Shown: piece by piece, positions 1 to 9,498 of the stretch
Layout: each line of letters starts with the position of its first letter
Numbering within the stretch: the stretch's first letter is position 1
Assembly: GCF_026686735.1 (NCBI RefSeq)
Contig: NZ_CP113432.1
Span: 1,178,001 to 1,242,000 of the forward strand
Source: Pseudomonas triclosanedens
GTDB lineage: Bacteria > Pseudomonadota > Gammaproteobacteria > Pseudomonadales > Pseudomonadaceae
Direction of reading: 5' to 3'
Length of the DNA: 64,000 nt
Translations under genes and position numbers: made by a program
The notes under the pieces: generated by a model
Seen by the model: the letters and a program-made list of their open reading frames with translations, nothing else
Databases searched by the model: none
Told to the model about the DNA's origin: nothing

Positions 1-1
1 G

Positions 2-1243
2 GAAAGCGTATCCGACGACGCGGTGAACCAGCGCGTGCTGGACATCATCGCTGATGTGCGCAGCCGTGGTGATGCCGCCGTGGTGGAGTTCACCCAGCGT
101 TTCGACGGTGTCGACGCTCAGGCGATGGCCGACCTGATCCTGCCGCGCGAGCGCCTGGAACTGGCCCTGACCCGCATCACCCCGGCCCAGCGCAAGGCTC
201 TGGAAACCGCCGCCGAGCGCGTGCGCAGCTACCACGAGAAGCAGAAACAGGACTCCTGGCGCTACACCGAAGCCGATGGCACCGTGCTCGGCCAGCAGGT
301 CACCCCGCTGGATCGTGCTGGCCTGTATGTTCCGGGGGGCAAGGCGTCCTACCCGTCTTCCGTTCTGATGAACGCCATTCCGGCCAAGGTCGCCGGTGTC
401 GCCGAAGTGGTTATGGTGGTGCCGACCCCGCGCGGCGAGATCAATGAAATCGTCCTGGCCGCCGCCTGTATCGCCGGCGTCGACCGTGTCTTCACCATCG
501 GCGGTGCGCAAGCCGTGGCCGCGCTGGCCTATGGCACCGAGAGCGTGCCGCAGGTGGACAAGATCGTCGGTCCGGGCAACATCTATGTCGCCACCGCCAA
601 GCGCCACGTGTTCGGTCAGGTGGGTATCGACATGATCGCCGGGCCCTCGGAGATCCTCGTGGTCTGCGACGGTGGCACCGATCCGGACTGGATCGCGATG
701 GACCTGTTCTCCCAGGCCGAACATGACGAGGACGCCCAGTCGATTCTGGTCAGCCCGGACGCCGAGTTTCTCGACAAGGTCGCGGCCAGCATCGAGAAAC
801 TGCTGCCGACAATGGAGCGCGCGGAGATCATCCGCACCTCCCTGAGCAACCGTGGCGCGCTGATTCTGGTCGCCGATCAGGAACAGGCCTGCCAGGTCGC
901 CAACCGTATTGCGCCGGAGCACCTGGAGCTATCGGTCGCCGACCCGGAAAGCTGGCTGCCGAAGATCCGCCACGCTGGCGCCATCTTCATGGGCCGCTAC
1001 ACCGCCGAGGCTCTGGGCGACTATTGCGCCGGCCCGAACCACGTGCTGCCGACCTCCGGCACCGCGCGCTTCTCCTCGCCGCTGGGTGTGTACGATTTCC
1101 AGAAGCGCTCCTCGATCATTTTCTGCTCTGCGCCGGGGGCGTCGGAACTTGGCAAGACCGCGTCCATCCTGGCCCGTGGCGAGTCCCTGACCGCACACGC
1201 GCGCAGCGCCGAATTCCGTATTCTCGATGGGAAGAGTGAATAA
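2..1243 (+). CDS. hisD: Histidinol dehydrogenase, 5' end missing
   Basis: Catalyses the last two steps of histidine synthesis, oxidising L-histidinol to L-histidine with NAD+, in the cytoplasm with a bound zinc. The frame is open from base 2, so the GTG at 23 is not the true start; about 25 N-terminal residues lie outside the window, judging from a family length near 435. The family signature is clear in the middle ([12 protein letters not shown], then [12 protein letters not shown]), and the C-terminal part carries GPNHVLPT and the SSPLGVYDF segment. It is followed after 3 bases by hisC, so the two are one transcription unit, presumably with hisG upstream. Identification is secure. Confidence 0.97.
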   Translation, partial: ESVSDDAVNQRVLDIIADVRSRGDAAVVEFTQRFDGVDAQAMADLILPRERLELALTRITPAQRKALETAAERVRSYHEKQKQDSWRYTEADGTVLGQQVTPLDRAGLYVPGGKASYPSSVLMNAIPAKVAGVAEVVMVVPTPRGEINEIVLAAACIAGVDRVFTIGGAQAVAALAYGTESVPQVDKIVGPGNIYVATAKRHVFGQVGIDMIAGPSEILVVCDGGTDPDWIAMDLFSQAEHDEDAQSILVSPDAEFLDKVAASIEKLLPTMERAEIIRTSLSNRGALILVADQEQACQVANRIAPEHLELSVADPESWLPKIRHAGAIFMGRYTAEALGDYCAGPNHVLPTSGTARFSSPLGVYDFQKRSSIIFCSAPGASELGKTASILARGESLTAHARSAEFRILDGKSE

Positions 1244-1246
1244 GAT

Positions 1247-2302
1247 ATGAGCAAATTCTGGAGTCCCTTCGTCAAGGAGCTGGTGCCTTACGTCCCGGGT
1301 GAGCAGCCGAAGCTTGCCAAGCTGGTGAAGCTGAACACCAACGAGAACCCCTATGGCCCGTCGCCGAAAGTGATCGCTGCCATTCAGGCCGAGCTGAATG
1401 ACACGCTGCGGCTGTACCCGGACCCCAATGCCGACCGCCTGAAGCAGGCCATCGCCGGGTATCACGGCGTCAAGGCTTCCCAGGTGTTCGTCGGTAATGG
1501 TTCGGATGAGGTCCTGGCCCACGCCTTCCACGCGTTGTTCCAGCACGGCAAGCCACTGTTGTTCCCGGATATCAGCTATAGCTTCTACCCGGTCTATTGT
1601 GGCCTCTATGGCATCGATTTCGAGGCCGTGCCGCTGGATGGGCAGTTCCAGATCCGTATTGAGGACTACGCGCGCACCAACGGCGGCATTATCTTCCCCA
1701 ACCCCAACGCTCCCACCGGCTGCCTGCTGCCGCTGGAAGCCGTCGAGCGGATGTTGCAAGCCAGCCCGGACAGCGTGGTGCTGGTGGACGAGGCGTATGT
1801 CGATTTCGGTGGTGAATCCGCGATTTCGCTGGTGAACCGCTATCCGAACCTGCTGGTGGCGCAGACCTTGTCCAAGTCGCGCTCGCTGGCGGGCCTGCGG
1901 GTCGGCTTCGCGGTCGGCCACGAGGACCTGATCGAAGCGCTGGAGCGAGTGAAGAACAGCTTCAACTCCTACCCGCTGGACCGTCTTGCATTGGCCGGAG
2001 CCGTAGCATCCTTCGAGGATCAGGCTTACTTCGAGCAGACCTGCAACGCGGTTATCCACAGTCGCGAGAAGCTGGTTGCCGAGCTCAGGACCCTGGGCTT
2101 CGACGTGCTGCCCTCTGCGGCCAATTTCATCTTTGCCCGTCACCCGCAGCGTGACGGTGCCGAACTGGCTGCCGCTCTGCGCGAGGAGGGCGTGATCGTG
2201 CGCCACTTCAAGCAGGCGCGGATCAACCAGTTCCTGCGCATCAGCATCGGCACCGACGAGCAGAATCAGGCTCTGCTGGACGCCCTGCGCCTGAAGCTGT
2301 AA
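1247..2302 (+). CDS. hisC: Histidinol-phosphate aminotransferase
   Basis: A PLP enzyme that moves an amino group from glutamate to imidazole-acetol phosphate in histidine synthesis. It has 351 residues, normal for the family. The fold-type I landmarks are visible: LNTNENPYG near the N-terminus, NPNAPTG around 152-158, VDEAYVDF around 180-187, and the PLP lysine in [10 protein letters not shown] at about residue 210. The ATG at 1247 lies 3 bases after the hisD stop. A strong hairpin terminator follows, shared with the convergent algW. Pseudomonads often carry a second hisC elsewhere, so it may not be the only copy. Confidence 0.96.
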   Translation: MSKFWSPFVKELVPYVPGEQPKLAKLVKLNTNENPYGPSPKVIAAIQAELNDTLRLYPDPNADRLKQAIAGYHGVKASQVFVGNGSDEVLAHAFHALFQHGKPLLFPDISYSFYPVYCGLYGIDFEAVPLDGQFQIRIEDYARTNGGIIFPNPNAPTGCLLPLEAVERMLQASPDSVVLVDEAYVDFGGESAISLVNRYPNLLVAQTLSKSRSLAGLRVGFAVGHEDLIEALERVKNSFNSYPLDRLALAGAVASFEDQAYFEQTCNAVIHSREKLVAELRTLGFDVLPSAANFIFARHPQRDGAELAAALREEGVIVRHFKQARINQFLRISIGTDEQNQALLDALRLKL

Positions 2303-2319
2303 GGCGGCTGCGGTAAAGG

Positions 2320-2346
2320 AAAACGGCGCCCGAGGGCGCCGTTTTT
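2320..2346. terminator. Bidirectional terminator between hisC and algW
   Basis: A 10-bp perfect stem (2321-2330 with 2335-2344) and a CGAG loop, with A-rich and T-rich flanks on the two sides, so it can end transcription of hisC on the plus strand and of algW on the minus strand. Confidence 0.85.
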
Positions 2347-2356
2347 CGTGCTGGCT

Positions 2357-3505
2357 TCAGCCACCGCTGGGCACTGGTGGCGGGCGCAGGCCCACTTCGG
2401 CGTTGAGCGTCACTGGCTTGCCGTTGCGCAGTACCTCGATGGTGATCCTCTCGCCAGGCTTGGTGCGTGCCACCTGGTTCATCGAGCGGCGACCATCGCT
2501 GGCGGCCTCTCCGTCGATGTTCAGGATGATGTCGCCCGGCAGCAGGCCCGCCCGGGCAGCCGGGCCATCGCGGTAGACGCCGGCGACGACGATACCTGCC
2601 TTGTCCGTGAGGTCGAAGGATTCCGCCAGTTCCGGAGTCAGCGGCTGCACTTCCACGCCCAGCCAGCCGCGAATCACCTGGCCGTGCTCGATGATCGACT
2701 GCATGACTTCCAGGGCGAGCTTGGTCGGAATGGCGAAGCCGATGCCCTGAGAGCCACCGGACTTGGAGAAGATTGCTGTGTTGATACCGATCAGGTTGCC
2801 GTTGGCATCCACCAGTGCACCGCCGGAGTTGCCGGGGTTGATCGCTGCGTCTGTCTGGATGAAGTCTTCGTAGGTGTTCAGGCCGAGCTGGTTGCGCCCA
2901 GTGGCGCTGATGATGCCCATCGTGACGGTCTGGCCGACGCCAAAGGGGTTACCGATGGCCAGACAGACGTCGCCGGTGCGTATGCCGTCGGAGCGGCCGA
3001 GCAGGATCGAAGGCAGGTCCTTGAGGTCGATCTTGAGGACCGCAAGGTCGGTCTCGGGATCGCTGCCCACCAGGCGGGCGATAGTCTCGCGGCCGTCGCG
3101 CAGGGCTACGATGATCTGGTCGGCGCCGGCGGTCACGTGGTTGTTGGTCAGCAGGTAGCCTTCGGGGCTCATGATCACCGCCGAGCCCAGGCTGGACTCC
3201 ATGCGTTTCTGCTGCGGCAGGTTATCGCCGAAGAAGCGGCGGAACAGCGGGTCGTCGAGCATCGAGTTGCTCGGCTTGCTGACCATCTTGGTGGTGTACA
3301 GGTTGGCTACGGCCGGCGCGGCGCGGGTCACGGCATCGGCGTAGCTGACGGGGCCTTGCTGGATGCGGCTGAGAAGCGGGGCTTGCTGCAGGTGCACTTC
3401 CTGTTGCGGAAGACCGACCCACTGAGGGTTGTGCTGGATGATCAGAAGCGCCAGCAGGACGCCAACCAGCACGGGCCAGCCGAGGAAACGCAGGGCCTTC
3501 AGCAT
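2357..3505 (-). CDS. algW: Periplasmic serine protease of the DegS/AlgW type
   Basis: A membrane-anchored HtrA protease that senses mis-folded outer-membrane proteins and cuts the anti-sigma factor MucA, releasing AlgU for the envelope stress response and alginate control. Residues 8-24 form an uncleaved N-terminal membrane anchor. The trypsin-like domain shows His123 (NNHV), Asp153 (TDLAVLK) and Ser227 (NPGNSGG), the numbering known for P. aeruginosa AlgW. One PDZ domain follows at about 275-370 (GWLGVEVQPL, GDIILNIDG). A single PDZ and 382 residues favour AlgW/DegS over the two-PDZ MucD/DegP. It is convergent with hisC and divergent from the NIF3-family gene. Confidence 0.95.
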   Translation of the reverse strand: MLKALRFLGWPVLVGVLLALLIIQHNPQWVGLPQQEVHLQQAPLLSRIQQGPVSYADAVTRAAPAVANLYTTKMVSKPSNSMLDDPLFRRFFGDNLPQQKRMESSLGSAVIMSPEGYLLTNNHVTAGADQIIVALRDGRETIARLVGSDPETDLAVLKIDLKDLPSILLGRSDGIRTGDVCLAIGNPFGVGQTVTMGIISATGRNQLGLNTYEDFIQTDAAINPGNSGGALVDANGNLIGINTAIFSKSGGSQGIGFAIPTKLALEVMQSIIEHGQVIRGWLGVEVQPLTPELAESFDLTDKAGIVVAGVYRDGPAARAGLLPGDIILNIDGEAASDGRRSMNQVARTKPGERITIEVLRNGKPVTLNAEVGLRPPPVPSGG

Positions 3506-3559
3506 CGAAGAAAATCCTTGGGGTTGCTTGGCCGGGAGATGGCCGATAGGGTGGCGGCC

Positions 3560-3565
3560 ATTATA
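3560..3565 (-). promoter_or_regulatory. Consensus -10 box for algW
   Basis: On the minus strand this reads TATAAT, about 55 bases upstream of the algW ATG. No good -35 is visible 16-18 bases further upstream, so only the -10 is supported. Confidence 0.5.
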
Positions 3566-3618
3566 CGGGCGGCGGGCTAAGAAAATAGACGCCCGCCGCC
3601 GATGTTGGAGGAATTTCG

Positions 3619-4377
3619 ATGGCTATCGCACTGTGTACTCTGGTCGAGGAAGCGGATCGTTATCTGGACGCTGCAAAGATCCAGGATTACTGCCCCAACG
3701 GCCTGCAAGTCGAGGGACGGCCGCAGGTGCGCCGTATCGTCAGCGGCGTCACTGCAAGCCAGGCACTGCTCGATGCGGCGGTTGAAGCCGATGCCGATGT
3801 GGTGCTGGTCCACCACGGCTATTTCTGGAAGGGTGAGAATCCCTGCGTGGTCGGCATGAAGCAACGCCGTCTGAAGACGCTGCTGAACAATGACATCAGC
3901 CTGCTGGCCTATCACCTTCCGCTGGATCTGCATCCTGAAGTGGGCAACAACATCCAGTTGGCCCGCCAGCTTGGTTTTGAGGTGGAGGGGCCGCTGGAGC
4001 CGGGCAACCCGCGCTCCATCGTGCTGCTGGGCTCGTTGTCCGAGCCCATGTTGCCGAGCGATCTGGCTCGCCACGTCCGCGACTCGCTGGGACGCGAGCC
4101 GCTGCTGGTCGAAGGGGAGCAGCCTGTCAGGCGCATCGCCTGGTGCACCGGCGGTGCGCAGGGCTACATCGACCAGGCGATTGACGCCGGAGTGGATGCC
4201 TATCTGACCGGCGAAGTTTCCGAGCAGACAGTGCATAGCGCGCGGGAGAATGGCATCACATTCATCGCCGCCGGCCATCACGCTACCGAACGCTACGGGG
4301 TACAGGCGCTGGGTGACTATCTGGCCAGGCGCTTCGCTATCGAGCACTTGTTCATCGATTGCCCGAACCCAGCCTGA
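3619..4377 (+). CDS. NIF3/YbgI family metal-binding protein (GTP cyclohydrolase I type 2-like)
   Basis: A 252-residue member of the conserved NIF3 (YbgI/YqfO) family, whose members form toroidal hexamers with two metal ions per site and whose cellular role is not settled. Family residues seen are DYCPNGLQVEG near the N-terminus, His65-His66 in LVHHGYFW, His99 and Asp103 in AYHLPLDLH, and the C-terminal GHHATERYG, which together supply the metal ligands. The ATG at 3619 is preceded by a strong GGAGGAA site. It stands alone between divergent algW and convergent mltB. The GTP cyclohydrolase label often attached to this family rests on structure and should be taken lightly. Confidence 0.88.
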   Translation: MAIALCTLVEEADRYLDAAKIQDYCPNGLQVEGRPQVRRIVSGVTASQALLDAAVEADADVVLVHHGYFWKGENPCVVGMKQRRLKTLLNNDISLLAYHLPLDLHPEVGNNIQLARQLGFEVEGPLEPGNPRSIVLLGSLSEPMLPSDLARHVRDSLGREPLLVEGEQPVRRIAWCTGGAQGYIDQAIDAGVDAYLTGEVSEQTVHSARENGITFIAAGHHATERYGVQALGDYLARRFAIEHLFIDCPNPA

Positions 4378-4395
4378 CGAGGCTCATCCAACGAG

Positions 4396-4423
4396 AAAGG
4401 CCGTCTCATCGAGCCGGCCCTTT
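4396..4423. terminator. Weak hairpin between the NIF3-family gene and mltB
   Basis: An imperfect stem, AAAGGCCG against CGGCCCTTT with one bulge and a ten-base loop, in the 55-base gap between two convergent genes. Plausible as a shared terminator but weaker than the others in this window. Confidence 0.45.
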
Positions 4424-4432
4424 GGCATTGTC

Positions 4433-5530
4433 TCAGCGGTAACCGTGGCGTTGGCGGTCAACCGCCTTGCCCAGTTCCCAAACGGCCATCGCGTAGTGTG
4501 TGCTGTGGTTGTAGCGGGTGATTACGTAGAAGTTCGGCAAGCCGTACCAGTACTGGTAGTTGCGCCCCATGTCCAGGCGCAGCAGGCTCGCCTGCTGGTG
4601 CCCGTTGAGCGAGCCCTGGGGGCGCAGACCGGCGGCGGAGAGGGTATTGACCGGGTACATGGTCTTGAAGCCGTCCTCCAGTGATGGCGCCTGGCCGGTC
4701 GCGGGTATGGCAACCAGGTCGCTGGTGATCCAGCCGTGCTGCTTGAAGTAGTTGGCGACACTGCCGATTGCATCGCGAGGGTTCCACAGATCGATGTGGC
4801 CGTCGCCATCGAAGTCCACTGCGTATTGGGTGAAGGATGACGGCATGAATTGCCCGTAGCCCATAGCGCCGGCGTATGAGCCGCGCAGCGCCAGCGGATC
4901 ATCGCCCTCCTTGCGTGCCTGCAGGAGGAACTGCTCCAGTTCGCCGCTGAAGAACTCTGCGCGGCGCGGGTAGGAGAATGACAGCGTGGCCAGTGCGTCG
5001 ATGATCCGCGTCTTGCCCATCACTCGCCCCCATCGGGTTTCCACGCCAATGATGCCGACGATGATTTCCGGCGGTACGCCGTAGGTCCGGTAGGCGCGTT
5101 GCAGGTCGGCTTCGTACTGGTTCCAGAACAGCACGCCGTTCTGCACGTTGTCCGGGGTGATGAACTTCTTCCGGTAACGCAGCCAGGCACCGTTGGGGCC
5201 GGAGGGTGGCGTGTAGGTCGGGGCCTGGCGGTCCATCAGGCGAATTACCCAGTCCAGCTCACGGGTCTGGGAGAACAGGTCCTGCAGGTCCTGCCGGTTG
5301 AAGTTGTGCTGGGCAACCATCCGGTCGATGAATCGCTGCGCCTCGATATTGCCGGCGAAGTCGCCACGCAGCGGCGTGATCGGTTGCACCGAGCCGAAGG
5401 CCGGGTGTGCGCTGGGAGTGATGAGCGTCGGCGGCTGCGGCTTGGCGGCAGGCTTGGGCGCGGGAGTGGGTTTGCTGCTGCACGCCGAGATGAGGACGAG
5501 TATTGGCAGAGCGAGAGCGATGCGGCGCAT
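4433..5530 (-). CDS. mltB: Membrane-bound lytic murein transglycosylase B
   Basis: Cleaves the MurNAc-GlcNAc bond of peptidoglycan, forming 1,6-anhydro ends for wall turnover. The N-terminus is a lipoprotein signal with lipobox ISAC (Cys17), followed by a Pro/Lys-rich linker to about residue 40. The SltB/MltB catalytic domain follows, with the catalytic glutamate in IIGVETRWGR at about residue 164, then the family segments SYAGAMGYGQFMPSS and DGDGHIDLWNP. At 365 residues it is full length without extra peptidoglycan-binding repeats. The anhydromuropeptides it makes are the substrates of AmpG, encoded near the right end of this window. Confidence 0.93.
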   Translation of the reverse strand: MRRIALALPILVLISACSSKPTPAPKPAAKPQPPTLITPSAHPAFGSVQPITPLRGDFAGNIEAQRFIDRMVAQHNFNRQDLQDLFSQTRELDWVIRLMDRQAPTYTPPSGPNGAWLRYRKKFITPDNVQNGVLFWNQYEADLQRAYRTYGVPPEIIVGIIGVETRWGRVMGKTRIIDALATLSFSYPRRAEFFSGELEQFLLQARKEGDDPLALRGSYAGAMGYGQFMPSSFTQYAVDFDGDGHIDLWNPRDAIGSVANYFKQHGWITSDLVAIPATGQAPSLEDGFKTMYPVNTLSAAGLRPQGSLNGHQQASLLRLDMGRNYQYWYGLPNFYVITRYNHSTHYAMAVWELGKAVDRQRHGYR

Positions 5531-5911
5531 GGGAAATCTTCTGGGGCAGGAAAGTGCTGGCTATGCTAGCGCAGAGCGTATCCCAGGCAAGCGGGCGGTG
5601 CGTTGCGGTCTGTTGCAGGACGCGCCCTGGGCTGGTTTTCAGATGGCCGGCGGTGGTGCCGATGGAGCCCGCCGGAGGAGAGTTGGCAAGGAACCTCGAG
5701 GGTCGAAAGCCGGTTTCCGGAATGGCGCCCGAGTGCTGTGCAAAAAAGGCGGTAATACCAGTAATCACGCCGTCTGCAGCCGTGAATGCGGACGGCTATA
5801 TGAGTATATTTTTTCGGTATAAAAGGCGGGCCGGTTAGAGTCTTGCGCTGTGTTAGAGTGCGCCCTCGTCTACGGCCCGAAGGCCGTCCATAAGCAATTC
5901 CGTGAGTAGCC
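5531..5911. promoter_or_regulatory. Regulatory gap upstream of cysD
   Basis: These 381 bases between divergent mltB and cysD show no credible gene on either strand. An inverted repeat (GCCGTCTGC at 5769-5777 with GCGGACGGC at 5788-5796, one G-U pair) is followed at once by the only AT-rich block around (5796-5824), then by GTTAGAGT twice, at 5834-5841 and 5852-5859. The cysD operon is expected to be activated by CysB, which binds AT-rich sites upstream of weak promoters; that link is inferred from family knowledge. Confidence 0.5.
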
Positions 5912-6829
5912 ATGGTCGACAAACTGACGCATCTGAAACAGCTGGAAGCGGAAAGCATCCACATCATCCGTGAGGTCGCCGCCGAGTTCGATAACCCGGT
6001 GATGCTGTACTCGATCGGCAAGGACAGCGCCGTGATGCTGCACCTGGCGCGCAAGGCGTTCTTCCCCGGCAAGCTGCCGTTCCCGGTCATGCACGTCGAT
6101 ACTCGCTGGAAGTTCCAGGAGATGTACCGCTTCCGCGACAAGATGGTCGCCGACATGGGCCTGGACCTGATCACCCACATCAACCCCGATGGCGTGGCGC
6201 AGGATATCAACCCGTTCACCCACGGCAGCGCCAAGCATACCGACATCATGAAGACCGAGGGCCTCAAGCAGGCCCTCGACAAGTACGGCTTCGATGCCGC
6301 CTTCGGTGGCGCCCGCCGCGACGAGGAGAAGTCCCGCGCCAAGGAACGCGTATACTCCTTCCGCGACAGCAAGCACCGCTGGGACCCTAAGAACCAGCGC
6401 CCGGAGCTGTGGAACGTCTACAACGGCAAGGTGAAGAAGGGCGAGTCGATCCGCGTCTTCCCGCTGTCCAACTGGACCGAGCTGGACATCTGGCAATACA
6501 TCTACCTGGAGCAGATCCCGATCGTCCCGTTGTACTTCGCCGCAGAGCGCGAGGTCATCGAGATGAACGGCGCGCTGATCATGATCGACGACGAGCGCAT
6601 CCTCGAGCACCTCACGCCCGAGCAGAAGGCCAGCATCCAGAAGAAGATGGTGCGCTTCCGCACCCTGGGCTGCTACCCGCTCACCGGCGCGGTGGAATCC
6701 ACCGCTACTTCGCTGCCGGAAATCATCCAGGAAATGCTGCTGACGCGCACTTCCGAGCGCCAGGGCCGGGTCATCGACCATGACCAGGCCGGTTCGATGG
6801 AAGAAAAGAAACGTCAGGGCTACTTCTAA
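5912..6829 (+). CDS. cysD: Sulfate adenylyltransferase subunit 2
   Basis: The small, catalytic subunit of ATP sulfurylase, which makes adenosine 5'-phosphosulfate from ATP and sulfate at the start of assimilatory sulfate reduction. The PP-loop that binds ATP is seen as SIGKDS at residues 34-39, followed by MHVDTRWKF and the [15 protein letters not shown] stretch. At 305 residues it is normal length. It works as a heterodimer with CysN, encoded 12 bases downstream, whose GTPase drives the unfavourable reaction. Regulation by CysB and sulfur limitation is expected from the pathway, not shown here. Confidence 0.97.
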   Translation: MVDKLTHLKQLEAESIHIIREVAAEFDNPVMLYSIGKDSAVMLHLARKAFFPGKLPFPVMHVDTRWKFQEMYRFRDKMVADMGLDLITHINPDGVAQDINPFTHGSAKHTDIMKTEGLKQALDKYGFDAAFGGARRDEEKSRAKERVYSFRDSKHRWDPKNQRPELWNVYNGKVKKGESIRVFPLSNWTELDIWQYIYLEQIPIVPLYFAAEREVIEMNGALIMIDDERILEHLTPEQKASIQKKMVRFRTLGCYPLTGAVESTATSLPEIIQEMLLTRTSERQGRVIDHDQAGSMEEKKRQGYF

Positions 6830-6841
6830 GGTTCTCGCACC

Positions 6842-8743
6842 ATGTCGCATCAATCCGATCTGATCAGCGAGGACATCCTCGCTTACCTGGCCCAGCACGA
6901 GCGCAAGGAACTCCTGCGTTTCCTCACCTGTGGCAACGTCGACGACGGCAAGAGCACCCTGATCGGGCGCCTGCTGCACGACTCCAAGATGATCTACGAG
7001 GACCACCTCGAGGCCATCACCCGTGACTCGAAGAAAGTCGGCACCACCGGCGACGACGTCGACCTGGCGCTGCTGGTAGACGGCCTGCAGGCCGAGCGCG
7101 AGCAGGGCATCACAATCGATGTGGCGTACCGCTACTTCAGCACCGCCAAGCGCAAGTTCATCATCGCCGACACCCCCGGCCATGAGCAGTACACCCGTAA
7201 CATGGCTACCGGCGCTTCCACCTGCGACCTGGCCATCATCCTGATCGATGCCCGCTACGGTGTGCAGACCCAGACTCGCCGGCACAGTTTCATCGCCTCG
7301 CTGCTGGGCATCAAGCACATCGTCGTGGCCATCAACAAGATGGACCTCAAGAACTTCGACGAGGGTGTCTTCGAGCAGATCAAGGCCGACTACCTGGCCT
7401 TCGCCGAGAAAATCAATCTCAAGACCAGCTCGCTGCATTTCGTGCCGATGTCGGCGCTCAAGGGCGACAACGTGGTCAACAAGTCCGAGCGCTCGCCGTG
7501 GTACACCGGCCAGTCGCTGATGGAAATTCTCGAGTCGGTCGAGATTTCCGGTGACCGCAACCTCGACGACATGCGCTTCCCGGTGCAGTACGTCAACCGT
7601 CCCAACCTGAACTTCCGCGGTTTCGCTGGTACTCTGGCCAGCGGCATCGTGCGCAAGGGCGACGATGTCGTCGCGCTGCCGTCGGGCAAGGGCAGCAAGG
7701 TGAAGTCCATCGTCACTTTCGAGGGTGAGCTGGAGCAGGCTGGCCCTGGCCAGGCCATTACTCTGACCCTGGAAGACGAAATCGACGTTTCCCGCGGCGA
7801 CATGCTGGTGCATGCCGACAATCGCCCGCAGGTGACCGACGGCTTCGACGCCATGCTGGTGTGGATGGCCGAAGAGCCGATGCTGCCGGGCAAGAAGTAC
7901 GACATCAAGCGCGCCACCAGCTATGTGCCGGGCTCGATTCCGAGCATCACTCACAAGGTGGACGTGAATACGCTCGAAGAAACCGCCGCCAGCGAACTCA
8001 AGCTCAACGAGATTGCCCGTGTGAAGGTCAGCCTGGATGCGCCTATCGCGCTGGATGGTTATGACCAGAATCGCACCACCGGCGCCTTCATCGTCATCGA
8101 CCGCCTGACCAACGGCACCGTCGGTGCCGGCATGATCATCGCCGTGCCGCAGGCCGGGCAGGGTACTTCCTCGCACCACGGCGCCAATGCGCACGTTGCT
8201 CGCGAGGAGCGCGCAGCGCGCTTCGGCCAGCAGCCTGCCACCGTGCTGTTCAGCGGCCTCTCCGGAGCGGGCAAGAGCACGTTGGCGTACGCTGTCGAGC
8301 GCAAGCTGTTCGACATGGGCCGTGCTGTCTACGTGCTGGACGGCCAGAACCTGCGCCACGACCTGAACAAGGGGCTGCCGCAGGATCGTGCCGGCCGCAC
8401 TGAAAACTGGCTGCGCACCGCCCACGTTGCCAAGCAGTTCAACGAAGCTGGCCTGATTAGCCTGTGCGCCTTCGTTGCGCCCAGCGCCGAAGGTCGCGAG
8501 CAGGCGAAGTCGATCATCGGTGCAGAGCGTCTGATGACCGTCTACGTCCAGGCTTCCCCGCAGGTCTGCCGCGAGCGCGACCCGCAGGGCCTGTATGCTG
8601 CCGGCCAGGACAACATCCCGGGCGAATCCTTCCCGTTCGACGTGCCGCTGGATGCCGACCTGGTGATCGATACCCAGACCCAGTCGGTGGAAGACGGCGT
8701 AAAGGCTGTTCTCGATCTGCTTCGCCAGCGTGGCGCGATCTGA
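6842..8743 (+). CDS. cysNC: Bifunctional sulfate adenylyltransferase subunit 1 / APS kinase
   Basis: A natural fusion of two sulfate-activation enzymes. Residues about 25-450 are CysN, an EF-Tu-like GTPase with G1 GNVDDGKS (31-38), G3 DTPGHEQY and G4 NKMD, then two beta-barrel domains. Residues about 455-633 are CysC, an APS kinase with P-loop GLSGAGKS near 471-478, which phosphorylates APS to PAPS. The join keeps both active sites complete, and 633 residues fits the fused form usual in Pseudomonas and rhizobial NodQ; enterobacteria encode cysN and cysC separately. It forms one operon with cysD and ends at a strong terminator. Confidence 0.97.
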   Translation: MSHQSDLISEDILAYLAQHERKELLRFLTCGNVDDGKSTLIGRLLHDSKMIYEDHLEAITRDSKKVGTTGDDVDLALLVDGLQAEREQGITIDVAYRYFSTAKRKFIIADTPGHEQYTRNMATGASTCDLAIILIDARYGVQTQTRRHSFIASLLGIKHIVVAINKMDLKNFDEGVFEQIKADYLAFAEKINLKTSSLHFVPMSALKGDNVVNKSERSPWYTGQSLMEILESVEISGDRNLDDMRFPVQYVNRPNLNFRGFAGTLASGIVRKGDDVVALPSGKGSKVKSIVTFEGELEQAGPGQAITLTLEDEIDVSRGDMLVHADNRPQVTDGFDAMLVWMAEEPMLPGKKYDIKRATSYVPGSIPSITHKVDVNTLEETAASELKLNEIARVKVSLDAPIALDGYDQNRTTGAFIVIDRLTNGTVGAGMIIAVPQAGQGTSSHHGANAHVAREERAARFGQQPATVLFSGLSGAGKSTLAYAVERKLFDMGRAVYVLDGQNLRHDLNKGLPQDRAGRTENWLRTAHVAKQFNEAGLISLCAFVAPSAEGREQAKSIIGAERLMTVYVQASPQVCRERDPQGLYAAGQDNIPGESFPFDVPLDADLVIDTQTQSVEDGVKAVLDLLRQRGAI

Positions 8744-8764
8744 TCGCGATGCTATGAACTGAAG

Positions 8765-8788
8765 AAGCCCCGCAGCGCGGGGCTTTTC
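8765..8788 (+). terminator. Terminator of cysD-cysNC
   Basis: A 7-bp GC stem (GCCCCGC at 8767-8773, GCGGGGC at 8777-8783), extended by AA/TT, with a three-base loop and followed by TTTTCTT. Confidence 0.88.
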
Positions 8789-8887
8789 TTTCGCGTTTCG
8801 CGGTGGTGAGCTGGTTTGGTTAGCCGCGGAGTACTCGGGCGTGCGTTCGCACGCGGGGGCTCATGGCGGTGTCCCTTCCCGCACATG

Positions 8888-8912
8888 AAAAAGCCCCGCC
8901 GAGGCGGGGCTT
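8888..8912 (-). terminator. Terminator of the yhcB/zapG gene
   Basis: Stem GCCCCGC at 8893-8899 with GCGGGGC at 8904-8910. On the minus strand it is followed by a T run (plus-strand GAAAAA before the stem), just past the stop codon of the minus-strand gene. The 100 bases between this and the cysNC terminator hold nothing recognisable. Confidence 0.8.
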
Positions 8913-8918
8913 TCCGAT

Positions 8919-9359
8919 TCAGTACTTGCCTTTCAATCCGTACGTCTCGTCCAGGGTGCCAGGGCCCTCGGCAGACTTGGGTGCGTAGTCCTTCGGGGCC
9001 TCGTTGCTGGCTGGCGGCGTCAGGCGCTCGCGGCGCTCCGGATATTCATCGGCGTGCAGGGCGGCCAGCAGGCGCTGCTTGGTCTGCTCGTCCAGGGCCA
9101 GGCGTTCGGCACCTTCGGACAGATGATCCTGAACGTCCTGGTAGCTCTGGGTGAGCTTTTTCATCAGGCTGGCGGAGGTGTTGAAGTGGGTCACCACTTC
9201 GCGCTGGTAGCTATCGAAACGATCCTGCATGTCGTCCACTTGACGCTGCAGCTTGTTCGGCGCGGCGTTGGGCAGCAGGCGGGCGACCAGGAAACCAATG
9301 CCAACCCCGACGATCAGGGCGATTACCGGCAGCAACCAGGTGGTGAGGGACTGTTCCAC
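8919..9359 (-). CDS. zapG: YhcB/ZapG family inner-membrane protein (DUF1043)
   Basis: A 146-residue protein with one N-terminal membrane segment (about residues 8-26, LLPVIALIVGVGIGFLVARL) followed by a cytoplasmic coiled coil rich in Gln, Asp and Arg (about 30-100) and a low-complexity tail. This layout, with the motif QRQVDDMQDRFDSYQREV, is typical of DUF1043 proteins, called YhcB or ZapG in E. coli, where they are tied to cell division and envelope synthesis. It is a single gene on the minus strand with its own terminator. The precise role in Pseudomonas is not established, so the gene name is by family. Confidence 0.82.
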   Translation of the reverse strand: MEQSLTTWLLPVIALIVGVGIGFLVARLLPNAAPNKLQRQVDDMQDRFDSYQREVVTHFNTSASLMKKLTQSYQDVQDHLSEGAERLALDEQTKQRLLAALHADEYPERRERLTPPASNEAPKDYAPKSAEGPGTLDETYGLKGKY

Positions 9360-9498
9360 GCGAATCCTTCCTCTATAGACGGCTTTGCTTTACGTTAGCG
9401 GCTTGCACCTGTGCTTGTATACCGTGGCGAACGCTTCGCCGCCGGCGCAGGTATTGTGCTAGACGAGACGACCCGCCACGGGGTCACGGAGTTGCTGT

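Noticed and set aside
4433..5530. MltB as a possible soluble transglycosylase
   Set aside because: The ISAC lipobox is clear, so it is a lipoprotein.
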